IMG/VR virus record: IMGVR_UViG_3300021406_000027 | Coordinates: 1-35,366 of that record | Source: a virus | Direction: 5' to 3' (one strand) | DNA length: 35,366 nt | Notes under the pieces: generated by a model | What the model was told of the DNA's origin: nothing | What the model saw: only the letters and a program-made list of their open reading frames with translations | Databases searched by the model: none | Program-made: the position numbers and the translations under genes | Shown here: one piece after another, positions 26,717-33,859 of the stretch | Layout: the number at the start of each line of letters is the position of its first letter | Position numbering within the stretch: position 1 is the stretch's first letter

Positions 26717-27847
26717 GTGGACCTAGCGTTACCTCCTGAAATATCTTCCGTCCAGATCTACACCGGGCCTGGTGCGTCGCCGCTTGTCGCTGCTGCGACA
26801 GCGTGGGCCGACACCGCCGCCGAGTTGGAGCAGTTCTCCACCAGCCAGACAGCTATCACCGGTGCCATTCCGTGGTTCGGGCCGTCCGCGCAGGCCATGT
26901 CGGTGGCCAGCGCCGGAATCTCCAACTGGGCCATGGATTCAGCTATTCAGGCCGCTTCGATGGGTGTCGGAGCGACGATGGCCGCGGCTGCTTTCGAAAC
27001 TGTGTACGCCACGATCACACCACCGTTTGAGGTGTTCGAGAACCGGACCAGGTTAGCGATGCTGATCGCCACCAACATTTTGGGGCAGAACTTCCCGGCG
27101 ATCGCCGCCACCGAGGCCCAGTACGGGGAGATGTGGGCGCAGAACATCGCGTCGATGTCCGCGTACCAGGTGTCATCCGTCGCGGCCACGAACCCGTTGA
27201 ACGGGTTCGCCGTGTTGCAGGAGTTCATGTCCGGCCTGTCCGACATCTTCGCGCCAGGATCCAACACAGCCACAACCGGTTTGCCTGGCCTTTTGAACCT
27301 GATCAGCGGCGCATCCGGGTCAGCGTTCGGGACGTTCCTGAACAACAACTTCATCTCAACGTCGGTGCTGAACTCGCTCGGATCGTCCGGCTTCTACATG
27401 CCGTCGCAGTGGCTGTACCCGCTGATCGCCCTGTTCGAAGGCGCTCAGACTTCCAGCTCAGGTTCCAGCTCGGGCAGCTCTTCGGGTGGTGCCGTCTTAC
27501 CGCCCGGGGTTTCACCGTATCCGGGATGGAATCAGGACCCCTACGTTGCCCCAACCCCGGGACCGGTGACGGGACGCCTGGGATGCGGCGCACGTATCGG
27601 CGGCCTCACCACCCCGCCCACCTGGGCGGCCCCACAAGCCCCGGGCGCACCAACGGCGCTGCGCCCGGCCACAAATACACCATCCGACGCCGCCCCCGCG
27701 GCGGAGGACTCGACACCACTACTGGGCCTGGGTGGACTCGCCGGCCTAGCCGGATTACGTGGCGGCACACCACCCAAAACGCAAAAACCGCCGCCGGAAT
27801 ACGGCATCAAATCAACAGTGATGCCTAAGCATCCACTCGGAGGATAA
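26717..27847 (+). CDS. PPE-family protein, PPE-SVP type
   Basis: 376 residues from GTG26717. The N-terminus VDLALPPEISSVQIYTGPGA aligns with classic PPE starts (Pro-Pro-Glu at 6-8), then AATAWADTAAELEQF, PWFGPSAQAM, FETVYATITPPFEVFENRTR and TEAQYGEMWAQNIASMSAYQ, all hallmarks of the 180-residue PPE domain. A Ser/Gly linker precedes GGLTTPPTWA (SVP-like motif) and a C-terminus IKSTVMPKHPLGG typical of the subfamily. PPE proteins usually pair with a PE protein and leave through ESX type VII secretion; no PE gene is adjacent. The frame is open upstream to ATG26657 and GTG26627; GTG26717 was chosen by homology, without a clear ribosome site. Confidence 0.9.
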   Translation: MDLALPPEISSVQIYTGPGASPLVAAATAWADTAAELEQFSTSQTAITGAIPWFGPSAQAMSVASAGISNWAMDSAIQAASMGVGATMAAAAFETVYATITPPFEVFENRTRLAMLIATNILGQNFPAIAATEAQYGEMWAQNIASMSAYQVSSVAATNPLNGFAVLQEFMSGLSDIFAPGSNTATTGLPGLLNLISGASGSAFGTFLNNNFISTSVLNSLGSSGFYMPSQWLYPLIALFEGAQTSSSGSSSGSSSGGAVLPPGVSPYPGWNQDPYVAPTPGPVTGRLGCGARIGGLTTPPTWAAPQAPGAPTALRPATNTPSDAAPAAEDSTPLLGLGGLAGLAGLRGGTPPKTQKPPPEYGIKSTVMPKHPLGG

Positions 27848-27850
27848 AAG

Positions 27851-28060
27851 ATGAAAGACGAAACGGCGCTCGAAGCCACCCAGGTGTGGGTGGTGGAGTA
27901 CACGTCCATAGGCAGCTTGGCGCGTACCTCGTTCTTTTGGAGCGAGACGCACGCCCAGCAGTGGTTCGACTTCTGTGCAGCCGACGCCACGAAGTCAGGT
28001 AAGGCCGCGCCGACGCTGTACGTGTCCGGTGTGAGCTTCACCGAAGTCACCCCAACGTAG
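27851..28060 (+). CDS. Small protein, 69 aa
   Basis: TCGGAGGATAAA before ATG27851, 3 bases after the PPE stop. TQVWVVEYTSIGSLARTSFF, then ETHAQQWFDFCAADA and SGVSFTEV: strand-helix-strand. Coupled to PPE upstream and the NlpC-like gene downstream; it is not an EsxG- or PE-like sequence (no WxG, no PE). Confidence 0.6.
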   Translation: MKDETALEATQVWVVEYTSIGSLARTSFFWSETHAQQWFDFCAADATKSGKAAPTLYVSGVSFTEVTPT

Positions 28061-28662
28061 TGAACCGCCGCCGCTTCCTCGGCCTTGTGGGGCTGACGAT
28101 GGCGGCTGCGGTCACCGCGTGGGAGTTCGTGCCGCAGATCAAACAGGCTGCTGGTGCGACGCGGCAGTTCTTTACCCGCGGCACGTATGCGGCGTGGGAC
28201 CGGCCTGGAGTGCCGCCAACTTTAGTTATGGTAGCTGTACTATTGTTGGCGCTGCTGTTTCCGCAGCCGGCGCACGCAGCCGGCAACGTTGGCGCGGTCG
28301 CTCGGGCGCAGTCGGCGGTCGGCAGCGACATGTTCGGCCCGTACGGGTGCGGCATGTTCGTCGCCTGGGCGTACGGCATACCGGGCATCGGCTACTACAC
28401 CGCCTCCGACTTCTACCAGGCCATGCAACACGCAGGCCGGATCCATCCGCCGGCTGATCCCGCACCGCCCGGATCGATTGTGTTCTCCAACGGCGCTGAC
28501 GGCGGACACGTCGACATCGCGGTTGGTGACGGAACCTACATTTCCGGGGGCGTCATGGGCTTCTCGCCCGGCTACGGCAATGGCCACAACGTTCAGGTCC
28601 TGCCCGTCCCGAACACCTCACCTGGTGCGGTGTATCTGGGTTGGAGCGATCCGCCGTGGTGA
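28060..28662 (+). CDS. Secreted NlpC/P60- or CHAP-like hydrolase with Tat-type N-terminus
   Basis: 200 residues. RRRFLGLVGLTMAAAVTAW is a twin-arginine signal (R-R-x-F-L) with a hydrophobic core. A second hydrophobic stretch (TLVMVAVLLLALLFPQPAHA) ends like a signal-peptidase site at about residue 73. The mature domain has Cys about 97 in YGCGMFVAWAYG and His about 150 in GADGGHVDIAVGDG, then GGVMGFSPGYGNGHN, a cysteine peptidase/amidase arrangement. A signal-bearing hydrolase would act outside independently of the holin. GTG28060. Confidence 0.72.
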   Translation: MNRRRFLGLVGLTMAAAVTAWEFVPQIKQAAGATRQFFTRGTYAAWDRPGVPPTLVMVAVLLLALLFPQPAHAAGNVGAVARAQSAVGSDMFGPYGCGMFVAWAYGIPGIGYYTASDFYQAMQHAGRIHPPADPAPPGSIVFSNGADGGHVDIAVGDGTYISGGVMGFSPGYGNGHNVQVLPVPNTSPGAVYLGWSDPPW

Positions 28663-28808
28663 GCAAAGTGTTGGTCGGGTTGATGCTGGCCGGGATGCTG
28701 GTCCTGCTGTCCCGCTACATCACAGCACCGGAGTGGTGGTGCCACGGCACCGACATCCCAACCAAAGCCCTCATCGGTGACTGCTACGTCTTCGGCGAGG
28801 TCCGGTGA
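28659..28808 (+). CDS. Small membrane/secreted protein, 49 aa
   Basis: GTG28659 in a GTGA overlap. VLVGLMLAGMLVLLSRYI is one transmembrane helix or signal anchor; the rest (WWCHGTDIP ... IGDCYVFGEV) has two Cys that could form a disulfide outside. Coupled to the NlpC-like gene. Confidence 0.55.
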   Translation: MSKVLVGLMLAGMLVLLSRYITAPEWWCHGTDIPTKALIGDCYVFGEVR

Positions 28809-29047
28809 AGATGCCCGGGGCGTGGGGCGGGTATTGGGTTACGCGGGTGTCCTGGCCGCCCCGGGCACGCCTGGTGCAAGGTGCTGTCACCTGCGGAATC
28901 TGGTGGTGCTTACTGATAGATGTGATCGGCAACTGGGCCGGTCAAAGCCACAGCGCGGACTCATCGTTCGTACCTATCATCGTCGGCACCGCCGTCGTCC
29001 TAGTCTTCACACACCCCGTCGCGCTGGCGCGCGTCCTAGACCGGTAA
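28805..29047 (+). CDS. Membrane protein, 80 aa
   Basis: GTG28805 in a GTGA overlap. Two transmembrane helices (AVTCGIWWCLLIDVIGNW; SFVPIIVGTAVVLVFTHPVA). Its first 20 codons are repeat copy H, giving MPGAWGGYWVTRVSWPPRA. Last gene of the plus-strand lysis/envelope operon. Confidence 0.6.
   Translation: MKMPGAWGGYWVTRVSWPPRARLVQGAVTCGIWWCLLIDVIGNWAGQSHSADSSFVPIIVGTAVVLVFTHPVALARVLDR
28812..28867 (+). repeat. Repeat family copy H (inside a coding start)
   Basis: TGCCCGGGGCG pairs perfectly with CGCCCCGGGCA (28812-28822, 28857-28867), inner TGGGTTACGCG, 7 bases, TGGCC. It is translated as the N-terminus of the 28805 gene. Confidence 0.8.
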
Positions 29048-29080
29048 ATAAGTGACAGTGCGCCGATAAAAAGCCTTCCG

Positions 29081-29311
29081 TTAAGTCGCGGGGTGCTCGG
29101 TTCCGAGTACGAAGGTGCCCCGCTTGACGGTGTGGTCAAGTACAACCGCCACGCCATAGAAGCGCGTCAACTCCCTGCCGAACCACTTCTCGGCGTCGAG
29201 TGGGTGCAGGTAGAGATGACTAGGCTCCGGTTGGAACAGGGCGTCCTTATGCCGCTGAACCGCCTTCAAAATCGAGCCGTGGGCGTATATCGCTTCATCC
29301 ACAGTTCTCAC
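29081..29311 (-). CDS. Small protein, 76 aa
   Basis: GTG29311, with AGAGAGGAACG upstream. TVDEAIYAHGSILKAVQRHK, then LYLHPLDAEKWFGRELTRFY and a beta end. Convergent with the 28805 gene. Unknown. Confidence 0.55.
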   Translation of the reverse strand: MRTVDEAIYAHGSILKAVQRHKDALFQPEPSHLYLHPLDAEKWFGRELTRFYGVAVVLDHTVKRGTFVLGTEHPAT

Positions 29312-29350
29312 GGTAGGCGTTCCTCTCTATGCCGATAACCATGCGTTTCG

Positions 29351-29749
29351 TCAACTATGGGTAGGCGTCTCGGCGTGACGTGTCGCAGCTAGGCATTGAA
29401 TCAGCATTTCGGCGATCATGTCCGGTGTCAGGTCCACGTTGCAGCTAGGGCCGCGGCGCGCGTGCTTGTACCAGCAAATCCTGACCTCGCCCCATTCGAA
29501 GTTGGGCGGGCAACCGTCTGGATGTGTGTCGCCGTCGCACCAGCAGTAAGGGCGCATGGTGAAAACGTCAGTGACGAAAGGCTCCCCGCCGTAGTTGTCC
29601 GTCAGTGGATAAGTTGGTTCCTGGGTGATGTTCCCGACGACGCGGGCTATCTCATCACCGATGGCGCGGAGGGCGGCTACAGCCAGCTCTGAGCATTCGC
29701 GCTTCTGCCAGGGGGTATTACTGAACCCGAGTTGCCCCAACTCGGGCAT
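29351..29749 (-). CDS. Hypothetical Cys-containing protein, 132 aa
   Basis: ATG29749 (or GTG29761) is chosen because the longer frame runs through the upstream gene. A helical start (KRECSELAVAALRAIGDEIA) is followed by MRPYCWCDGDTHPDGCPPNF and EVRICWYKHARRGPSCNVDL with several Cys/His that may bind metal. Unknown. Confidence 0.55.
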   Translation of the reverse strand: MPELGQLGFSNTPWQKRECSELAVAALRAIGDEIARVVGNITQEPTYPLTDNYGGEPFVTDVFTMRPYCWCDGDTHPDGCPPNFEWGEVRICWYKHARRGPSCNVDLTPDMIAEMLIQCLAATRHAETPTHS

Positions 29750-29769
29750 GAAGCCGTCCACCGTTGACC

Positions 29770-29976
29770 TTATTTCTGGTGTGTTCTTGCGCCTTGGGCC
29801 AGCAACCCGGGCGCGTGTTCCTTCGCGTGATGCCCACAGAACTGCAGATCCAGACCGCTGGCCAGCCGAGCGACGCTGGTCGCTGCTGCCCCGCACCGAT
29901 CGCAACGTTCAAGCCGAGACTCGTGCGTATGCTGGGCCAGCAGCTCCGGTGCCTCAGTAACAGTTACGTCGGTCAT
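29770..29976 (-). CDS. Actinobacterial small zinc-ribbon protein, 68 aa
   Basis: The core LERCDRCGAAATSVARLASG, then LDLQFCGHHAKEHAPGLLAQ matches a small family widespread in actinobacteria: CxxC, a short beta loop, CGHH. Function unknown, zinc binding likely. ATGA overlap with the next gene upstream. Confidence 0.7.
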   Translation of the reverse strand: MTDVTVTEAPELLAQHTHESRLERCDRCGAAATSVARLASGLDLQFCGHHAKEHAPGLLAQGARTHQK

Positions 29977-30230
29977 AACCCCATCCCTTTCGGGTTGATC
30001 GGATGGACCATGGTGTCGTCGGTGAGAGCGCCGGTGGAGTCTAGCGTCACCGCCAATATCGCCGCCGCATGCAGCGCCTCAGCACCGACAACGCCGTCAT
30101 TCAACGGCACCGACAGCACCGCCCACCTGCCGTCTGCGCGTTCATCGAGCGCGAACTCCCAGCTGGCTCCGTCATACCGTAGAGCACGCGCCGCGCGTTC
30201 CACGAATTCGTCGTCTACAGGTAGAACCAT
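29973..30230 (-). CDS. Hypothetical protein, 85 aa
   Basis: ATG30230 overlaps the stop of the IS110-like gene. FVERAARALRYDGASWEFAL, then ADGRWAVLSVPLNDGVVGAE; looks like a helix followed by a small sheet. Unknown. Confidence 0.55.
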   Translation of the reverse strand: MVLPVDDEFVERAARALRYDGASWEFALDERADGRWAVLSVPLNDGVVGAEALHAAAILAVTLDSTGALTDDTMVHPINPKGMGL

Positions 30231-31240
30231 CAGTTCTCCTTGGTCCGGGCGGTGCGGGTGGCCGCGATCCGTTTCGACACCTTCTTCGCTACGGATTCGG
30301 TAGCTGCATCATGCTCGCCGGCGGCGGCTTCTTTGTGGAGACGCTCCGCCTCTTTCCACAGATCTTTGAGGAACGTTTTAGCGACGATCCGCAGGGCGCG
30401 CCGGTTCTTGTGGCCGTCCCGCAGGTCCGACCCGACCGGGGCAGGTTTACCTGGTGTGCCGCACGGCGGGCACGGATGGGTGTGCACAGCGTCCTCGTAT
30501 TTAGCGCGGGCCTGGTCGTACACCACCCGGTACGGTGAGCCTTTACGGTTCCGTTCGGGCTGCGCGACCGCGATCATGCACCGCTCAGCGATAAGGTAGA
30601 CCCGCATTTTGGCTTCGTCGTTCCAGTTGGCCAGCTCACCGCGGGTGCGTCGCCGCCCGGCACCGTCAACGGGTGCGAGGCCGCAGTACGAATACAGTTC
30701 GTACAGGCCGCGGGGCCGGTCGTCGCCGTCGTGCCAGTAAGGGTCGCCGAGCGCGCCGAGTAGGCGGGCGAACTGCTTGGCCCCGACACCGGTGATCGGC
30801 TGCGCCCACGTCCACAACGGGTGGCTTCTCATGACCCGTTCGAGGTTCTTTATCGCCATGTCCAGGGAGTCGTCCAGCGCTTCCACTAGGGCTTCCAGCC
30901 TGCGCACGTCGGGGTGGTCGGTCGGCAGCCCGAACCCGCGGTGTTTCCCGTCGCTGTCCGCTTCGGCCCTGGTCAGCTGTCGCAACCTGTTTTGGTTTGC
31001 GTTGCGGACGTTCTCCAGGTCGTCCACAACATCGGCGGACAGCCGCAGGAACGGCGACCGCAGGAAAGAGCCGGGGACAGCGGCAACGGTCTGGGTATCA
31101 CGCACGTTCTGGCCGTCCCTGGGGCTTGTGGGTGCAGGCAGTATCTTCAGGCTTGGCCGCCCCGGCAAGTTGACCTTGGTTGACGTTCGTTGCTTGGCTG
31201 GGGCGACGATCTTGGCGGGTTTCTTGGCAGGGTTGGTCAT
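30230..31240 (-). CDS. IS110-type transposase C-terminal domain protein
   Basis: 336 residues. A basic, Pro-rich N-terminus and a helical region (LEALVEALDDSLDMAIKNLE) lead to the Transposase_20 (IS110/IS116/IS902) pattern: TWAQPITGVGAKQFARLLGA (helix-hairpin-helix), LYSYCGLAPVDGAGRRRTRG, NWNDEAKMRVYLIAERCMIA and GHKNRRALRIVAKTFLKDLW. The N-terminal DEDD/RuvC-like domain of true IS110 transposases is not evident, and no element ends are seen. It is phased into the operon on both sides, so it looks domesticated rather than mobile. Repeat copy I lies in its 5' coding part. Confidence 0.75.
   Translation of the reverse strand: MTNPAKKPAKIVAPAKQRTSTKVNLPGRPSLKILPAPTSPRDGQNVRDTQTVAAVPGSFLRSPFLRLSADVVDDLENVRNANQNRLRQLTRAEADSDGKHRGFGLPTDHPDVRRLEALVEALDDSLDMAIKNLERVMRSHPLWTWAQPITGVGAKQFARLLGALGDPYWHDGDDRPRGLYELYSYCGLAPVDGAGRRRTRGELANWNDEAKMRVYLIAERCMIAVAQPERNRKGSPYRVVYDQARAKYEDAVHTHPCPPCGTPGKPAPVGSDLRDGHKNRRALRIVAKTFLKDLWKEAERLHKEAAAGEHDAATESVAKKVSKRIAATRTARTKEN
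31071..31122 (+). repeat. Repeat family copy I (inside a coding region)
   Basis: CCGGGGAC-A-G pairs with CCGTCCCTGG (9 of 10), inner TGGGTATCACG, 7 bases, TGGCC. It lies in the first 60 codons of the minus-strand IS110-like gene but keeps the plus orientation. An alternative arm pairs 31119-31125 with 31159-31165. Confidence 0.7.
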
Positions 31241-31740
31241 GGTAGGTCCTCAGGGTCTAGTTCGCGGGCGGTTTCAACACCGGCTTTACGCATCCGCAGA
31301 GCCAGGTCTTCATAAAATTCGGCTTGTGCGACAACCAGCGCCGCGTCTTTGCGTCGCGCTACAGCGCAGAAGTCCAGGTCGTCGGCGGTGCAGTCACCCA
31401 CCAACTTCCACCCGGTTCCGGTGCAGATTTTGGACCGGAAAATGTTCTCCCATTTCACCGAGCGGATAGCTGCGACGTTCGCTGACACCGACTGACGTGT
31501 TGACGGTGGCCGCCGCATCGCGGCGATAGCGGTGTTGCGTTCGAGGCGCAGCAGGTCGGGAACCACCATCCGTAGGGCCTGCTCGTAGAACGCGAGGACC
31601 ATTTCGGGTGGCGTGTTTTTGACGACCGCGGCTGCGATGACGTCGGGTTGGGAGCGTGGCCGTCTAGCGGCGATGTCCCGGACGAATGAGCGTAGTTGCA
31701 TTTCCGGGTCTTCCTGGTTTTGTTTGAGTGCTGCTGTCAT
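31237..31740 (-). CDS. Hypothetical protein, 167 aa
   Basis: ATG31740, apparently leaderless behind TATAAT. Helical (FVRDIAARRPRSQPDVIAAA; EMVLAFYEQALRMVVPDLLR), then KICTGTGWKLVGDCTADDLD and a final helix. ATGA overlap with the IS110-like gene, so the two are co-expressed; could be its partner. No family recognised. Confidence 0.65.
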   Translation of the reverse strand: MTAALKQNQEDPEMQLRSFVRDIAARRPRSQPDVIAAAVVKNTPPEMVLAFYEQALRMVVPDLLRLERNTAIAAMRRPPSTRQSVSANVAAIRSVKWENIFRSKICTGTGWKLVGDCTADDLDFCAVARRKDAALVVAQAEFYEDLALRMRKAGVETARELDPEDLP

Positions 31741-31746
31741 ACATAA

Positions 31747-31752
31747 ATTATA
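31747..31752 (-). promoter_or_regulatory. Leaderless promoter -10 TATAAT (extended)
   Basis: TATAAT (31752 to 31747), preceded by TGA (extended -10) and followed by TTA, ends seven bases before the ATG at 31740. Weak or no -35. It should drive the 29351-31740 minus operon. Confidence 0.65.
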
Positions 31753-31777
31753 TCACACCCGGGTGCTATTTGGAACT

Positions 31778-31957
31778 TTACGTGAACCAGCTATCGCAGC
31801 ACTGACACTTGAGGCAGTGCGACTCCCGGCTGCATTCGCCACACGGATCGTCAACGTCAACTACTCGCGGAATGCCGAGGTAATCAAGCAGGCCTGGTTG
31901 CTTCGCGTCGATGAACGCGGCCATCTCGGCGCGCCGCTCAGGTGTCGGACGCATCAT
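31778..31957 (-). CDS. Cysteine-rich small protein, 59 aa
   Basis: ATG31957 (GAAGGA upstream) or GTG31978. A helix (RRAEMAAFIDAKQPGLLDYL) then DPCGECSRESHCLKCQCCDS, seven Cys/His in 20 residues, a clear zinc cluster. It overlaps the hydrophobic ORF at 31938-32054. Confidence 0.5.
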   Translation of the reverse strand: MMRPTPERRAEMAAFIDAKQPGLLDYLGIPRVVDVDDPCGECSRESHCLKCQCCDSWFT

Positions 31958-32054
31958 GGCCGTAAAGATCCTTCGCACGGGTGATGTTCAAACCGGCACT
32001 CACCATGCCAACCATGCCTACACATAACACAAACACACAAACACACACGACCAC
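31938..32054 (-). CDS. Possible membrane peptide, 38 aa
   Basis: GTG32054. The first 20 residues are Val/Cys hydrophobic (VVVCVCVFVLCVGMVGMV), like a signal or transmembrane segment, encoded by a GT-repeat tract at about 32010-32050. The repeat could create hydrophobicity by chance. Confidence 0.3.
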   Translation of the reverse strand: MVVCVCVFVLCVGMVGMVSAGLNITRAKDLYGHDASDT

Positions 32055-32065
32055 GACGGAACCAG

Positions 32066-32236
32066 CTAAGCGTCATCATCTGGTGCCTTGTGTCCGCACT
32101 TGATGCAGTAGCCGCCGGCGTCGGTGAACAGGCTCGGGTACACCATGTGACAATCGGAGAGCTGTTCGATGCTCCAACGCCACCAGCGGATATGCTCCTG
32201 CATCAGCACGGTACGCGTCCTGCATTTCTTACTCAC
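32066..32236 (-). CDS. Small protein with zinc-site Cys, 56 aa
   Basis: GTG32236 in a GTGA overlap with the upstream gene. KKCRTRTVLMQEHIRWWRWS, then SDCHMVYPSLF and GGYCIKCGHK: Cys/His spacing fits a zinc ribbon. Ends in TAG. Confidence 0.55.
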   Translation of the reverse strand: MSKKCRTRTVLMQEHIRWWRWSIEQLSDCHMVYPSLFTDAGGYCIKCGHKAPDDDA

Positions 32237-32406
32237 GATGTCAGGCGCAGTTCAACGCGGTGGACCCTCGTGGTGGTATGGACATTCGGATCTCCGGTGG
32301 TAACTTCCACTCGGTATGCTGTGGGCCGCACATCATCGATACAGTCTGGCGATACTCCCAGCAACGCGGCCATCGCGTCGTGTAAGCGCGCTTGATCTTT
32401 GCTCAT
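32233..32406 (-). CDS. Small protein, 57 aa
   Basis: ATG32406 with GAGGAGAACC upstream, the clearest start in this stretch. A helix (DQARLHDAMAALLGVSPDCI) then beta strands (YRVEVTTGDPNVHTTTRVHR). Repeat copy J lies 18 bases before its start. Confidence 0.6.
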   Translation of the reverse strand: MSKDQARLHDAMAALLGVSPDCIDDVRPTAYRVEVTTGDPNVHTTTRVHRVELRLTS

Positions 32407-32423
32407 GGTTCTCCTCGTTTGGT

Positions 32424-32472
32424 CCGGGGCGGCGTCGGTCGTTGGGAAACATTCCGGCTATGGCCGCCCCGG
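32424..32472 (+). repeat. Repeat family copy J
   Basis: CCGGGGCGGC/GCCGCCCCGG arms (32424-32433, 32463-32472), inner TTGGGAAACATT, 7 bases, TGGCC. Intergenic, upstream of the 32406 minus gene; plus orientation like all others. Confidence 0.75.
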
Positions 32473-32480
32473 TAGCTTAA

Positions 32481-32588
32481 CTATGAATAGATGAAGTAGG
32501 TAGGTTTAATGTGGACCCGGAGCCGTGCGGACGCCCTGTGGTCCCGTAGGACATGGCCTTTATGGCACTGCGCCCCGGGTCCAAGCAT
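32481..32588 (-). CDS. Possible small basic protein, 35 aa
   Basis: ATG32588, right after the stop of the 32694 gene. MLGPGAQCHKGHVLRDHRAS, then ARLRVHIKPTYFIYS. No strong ribosome site; phasing is the only support. Ends in TAG. Confidence 0.35.
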   Translation of the reverse strand: MLGPGAQCHKGHVLRDHRASARLRVHIKPTYFIYS

Positions 32589-32589
32589 C

Positions 32590-32694
32590 TTAGTCGACGC
32601 GGCCTTCGCGTGTCCACGCCTCCGGTTCGCCGACGGTGATCGAGTTGATCTCATCTTTGAGACCAGCTGGTACCTCTACAGTGTCGCTGCCCAT
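32590..32694 (-). CDS. Small acidic protein, 34 aa
   Basis: ATG32694 is preceded by a perfect AGGAGG at ideal distance. MGSDTVEVPAGLKDEINSIT, then VGEPEAWTREGRVD. Short but with one of the strongest ribosome sites in the window. Confidence 0.5.
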   Translation of the reverse strand: MGSDTVEVPAGLKDEINSITVGEPEAWTREGRVD

Positions 32695-32722
32695 TTTTCC
32701 TCCTCTCGTTATGTTGAAGTGG

Positions 32723-33859
32723 TCAGGAAATCTGTGCGGCGTATTGCTGCAGCGCCTCGAATTGTTGTTGCAAGGTAGCTAGCACCTCGGCGGGGGCCGG
32801 GGATGTAATGTTTTCGATAGCTTCAGCTAACTCGGTCAACGCTGCTTGCACCTCCGGGATGCCGAGACCTGCACGTAACGGTCCAGAAGAAACTTGCATA
32901 GGAGACTCCGGCGGCGGTGTTTTAGGTACGGTGTTACGAGTCAGCCACCACCATCCGGTGCCATCACCGAGTGGCCTGTTCTGATGGTCACGCCGCCGGG
33001 ATTCGCCGAGGATGCTGGGAGCGTGGACCAGCGGTCCTTTCGCTAACAGGATGCCGTCGGGCAGGACAGCGATGTTATGTGAGGTGTGGGCGGTGCCGTA
33101 GATCGGGACCCGCGACGACGGCGGCCAGTGGTGTCCCCTCTCGGCTGGGCCGGTCACCTGGCCGAAGATCTCACCGCCCAAGGTTTCAATGTCAGCGTCG
33201 GTGAGGTTAGATTCGACGGCGAAGATGTCGCCCTGCCGTTCGACCTGTATGCCGCCGGCTTCGGCGTCCACCACCGATGGTGGTTTCAACGCTTCGCGGG
33301 CCTCGGCGATGCCGCTGACCGGGTGGGGTAGGCGGCACAGGAAGTACAGCGGCGGCTCTTCCTGATCGTCGTACCCGGACAGGTAGTAGCGGTCGCCGAT
33401 CGTGAACACCGACTCCATCGCTTCGCTGGTTTCGATGACTTTCGGGGCCGGGTCTTTAGGTGATCGTGCTTGGCGGAACGCTTCCCTGGCGTAGGGGAGC
33501 ACGGGGGCGTGAGCCTTTTTGGCTTCATGCATGAACCGGTCGCGCCAGTATTGCGCCGGGATTGTCGGGTGCGAAGCCATCGGTGTGTCCAGGCTTAGGA
33601 GGTAGACGCCGTTGTCGCGTTGCGCTAGCTGCCATCCGCCGGTTCTGCGGTACAGCTGGTGGTTCACGATGTACAGGTAGTTTCTGTAGTTCGTGACCCA
33701 ACGTCCGTCGTCTTCTTCTCCGCGCAGGTATGCGCGGAGACATTCGTCGGCTTCTTTGAAGTAGTCCGGTTCTTCGTCCGGTTGCGCGTCGGGTTCCGGT
33801 TCGGGTGACAGCCCAAGAACCCCGCGGATGCGGTCCCGCATGTAATCGTAGAACGGCAT
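32723..33859 (-). CDS. Hypothetical protein, 378 aa
   Basis: ATG33859 with GGGAGGTGG upstream and TATAAT about 38 bases before. Acidic Pro/Glu region near the start (PEPEPDAQPDEEPDYF), then WVTNYRNYLYIVNHQLYRRT, VFTIGDRYYLSGYDDQEEPP, and RVPIYGTAHTSHNIAVLPDG; a helical C-terminus (VQAALTELAEAIENITSPAP, then ATLQQQFEALQQYAAQI). Largest unknown in the right end; virion-associated or regulatory cannot be told apart. Confidence 0.7.
   Translation of the reverse strand: MPFYDYMRDRIRGVLGLSPEPEPDAQPDEEPDYFKEADECLRAYLRGEEDDGRWVTNYRNYLYIVNHQLYRRTGGWQLAQRDNGVYLLSLDTPMASHPTIPAQYWRDRFMHEAKKAHAPVLPYAREAFRQARSPKDPAPKVIETSEAMESVFTIGDRYYLSGYDDQEEPPLYFLCRLPHPVSGIAEAREALKPPSVVDAEAGGIQVERQGDIFAVESNLTDADIETLGGEIFGQVTGPAERGHHWPPSSRVPIYGTAHTSHNIAVLPDGILLAKGPLVHAPSILGESRRRDHQNRPLGDGTGWWWLTRNTVPKTPPPESPMQVSSGPLRAGLGIPEVQAALTELAEAIENITSPAPAEVLATLQQQFEALQQYAAQIS

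Noticed and set aside
30230-31240. An active IS110 insertion
   Set aside because: No element boundaries, no DEDD domain, and start and stop overlap neighbouring genes in phase.
32090-32395. Plus-strand ORF of 101 codons
   Set aside because: The minus strand holds two phased genes (32066-32236 and 32233-32406) with a good ribosome site and Cys motifs; the plus ORF lacks both.
32509-32778. Plus-strand ORF of 89 codons
   Set aside because: It overlaps minus genes on both sides, one with a perfect AGGAGG site, and has no ribosome site itself.
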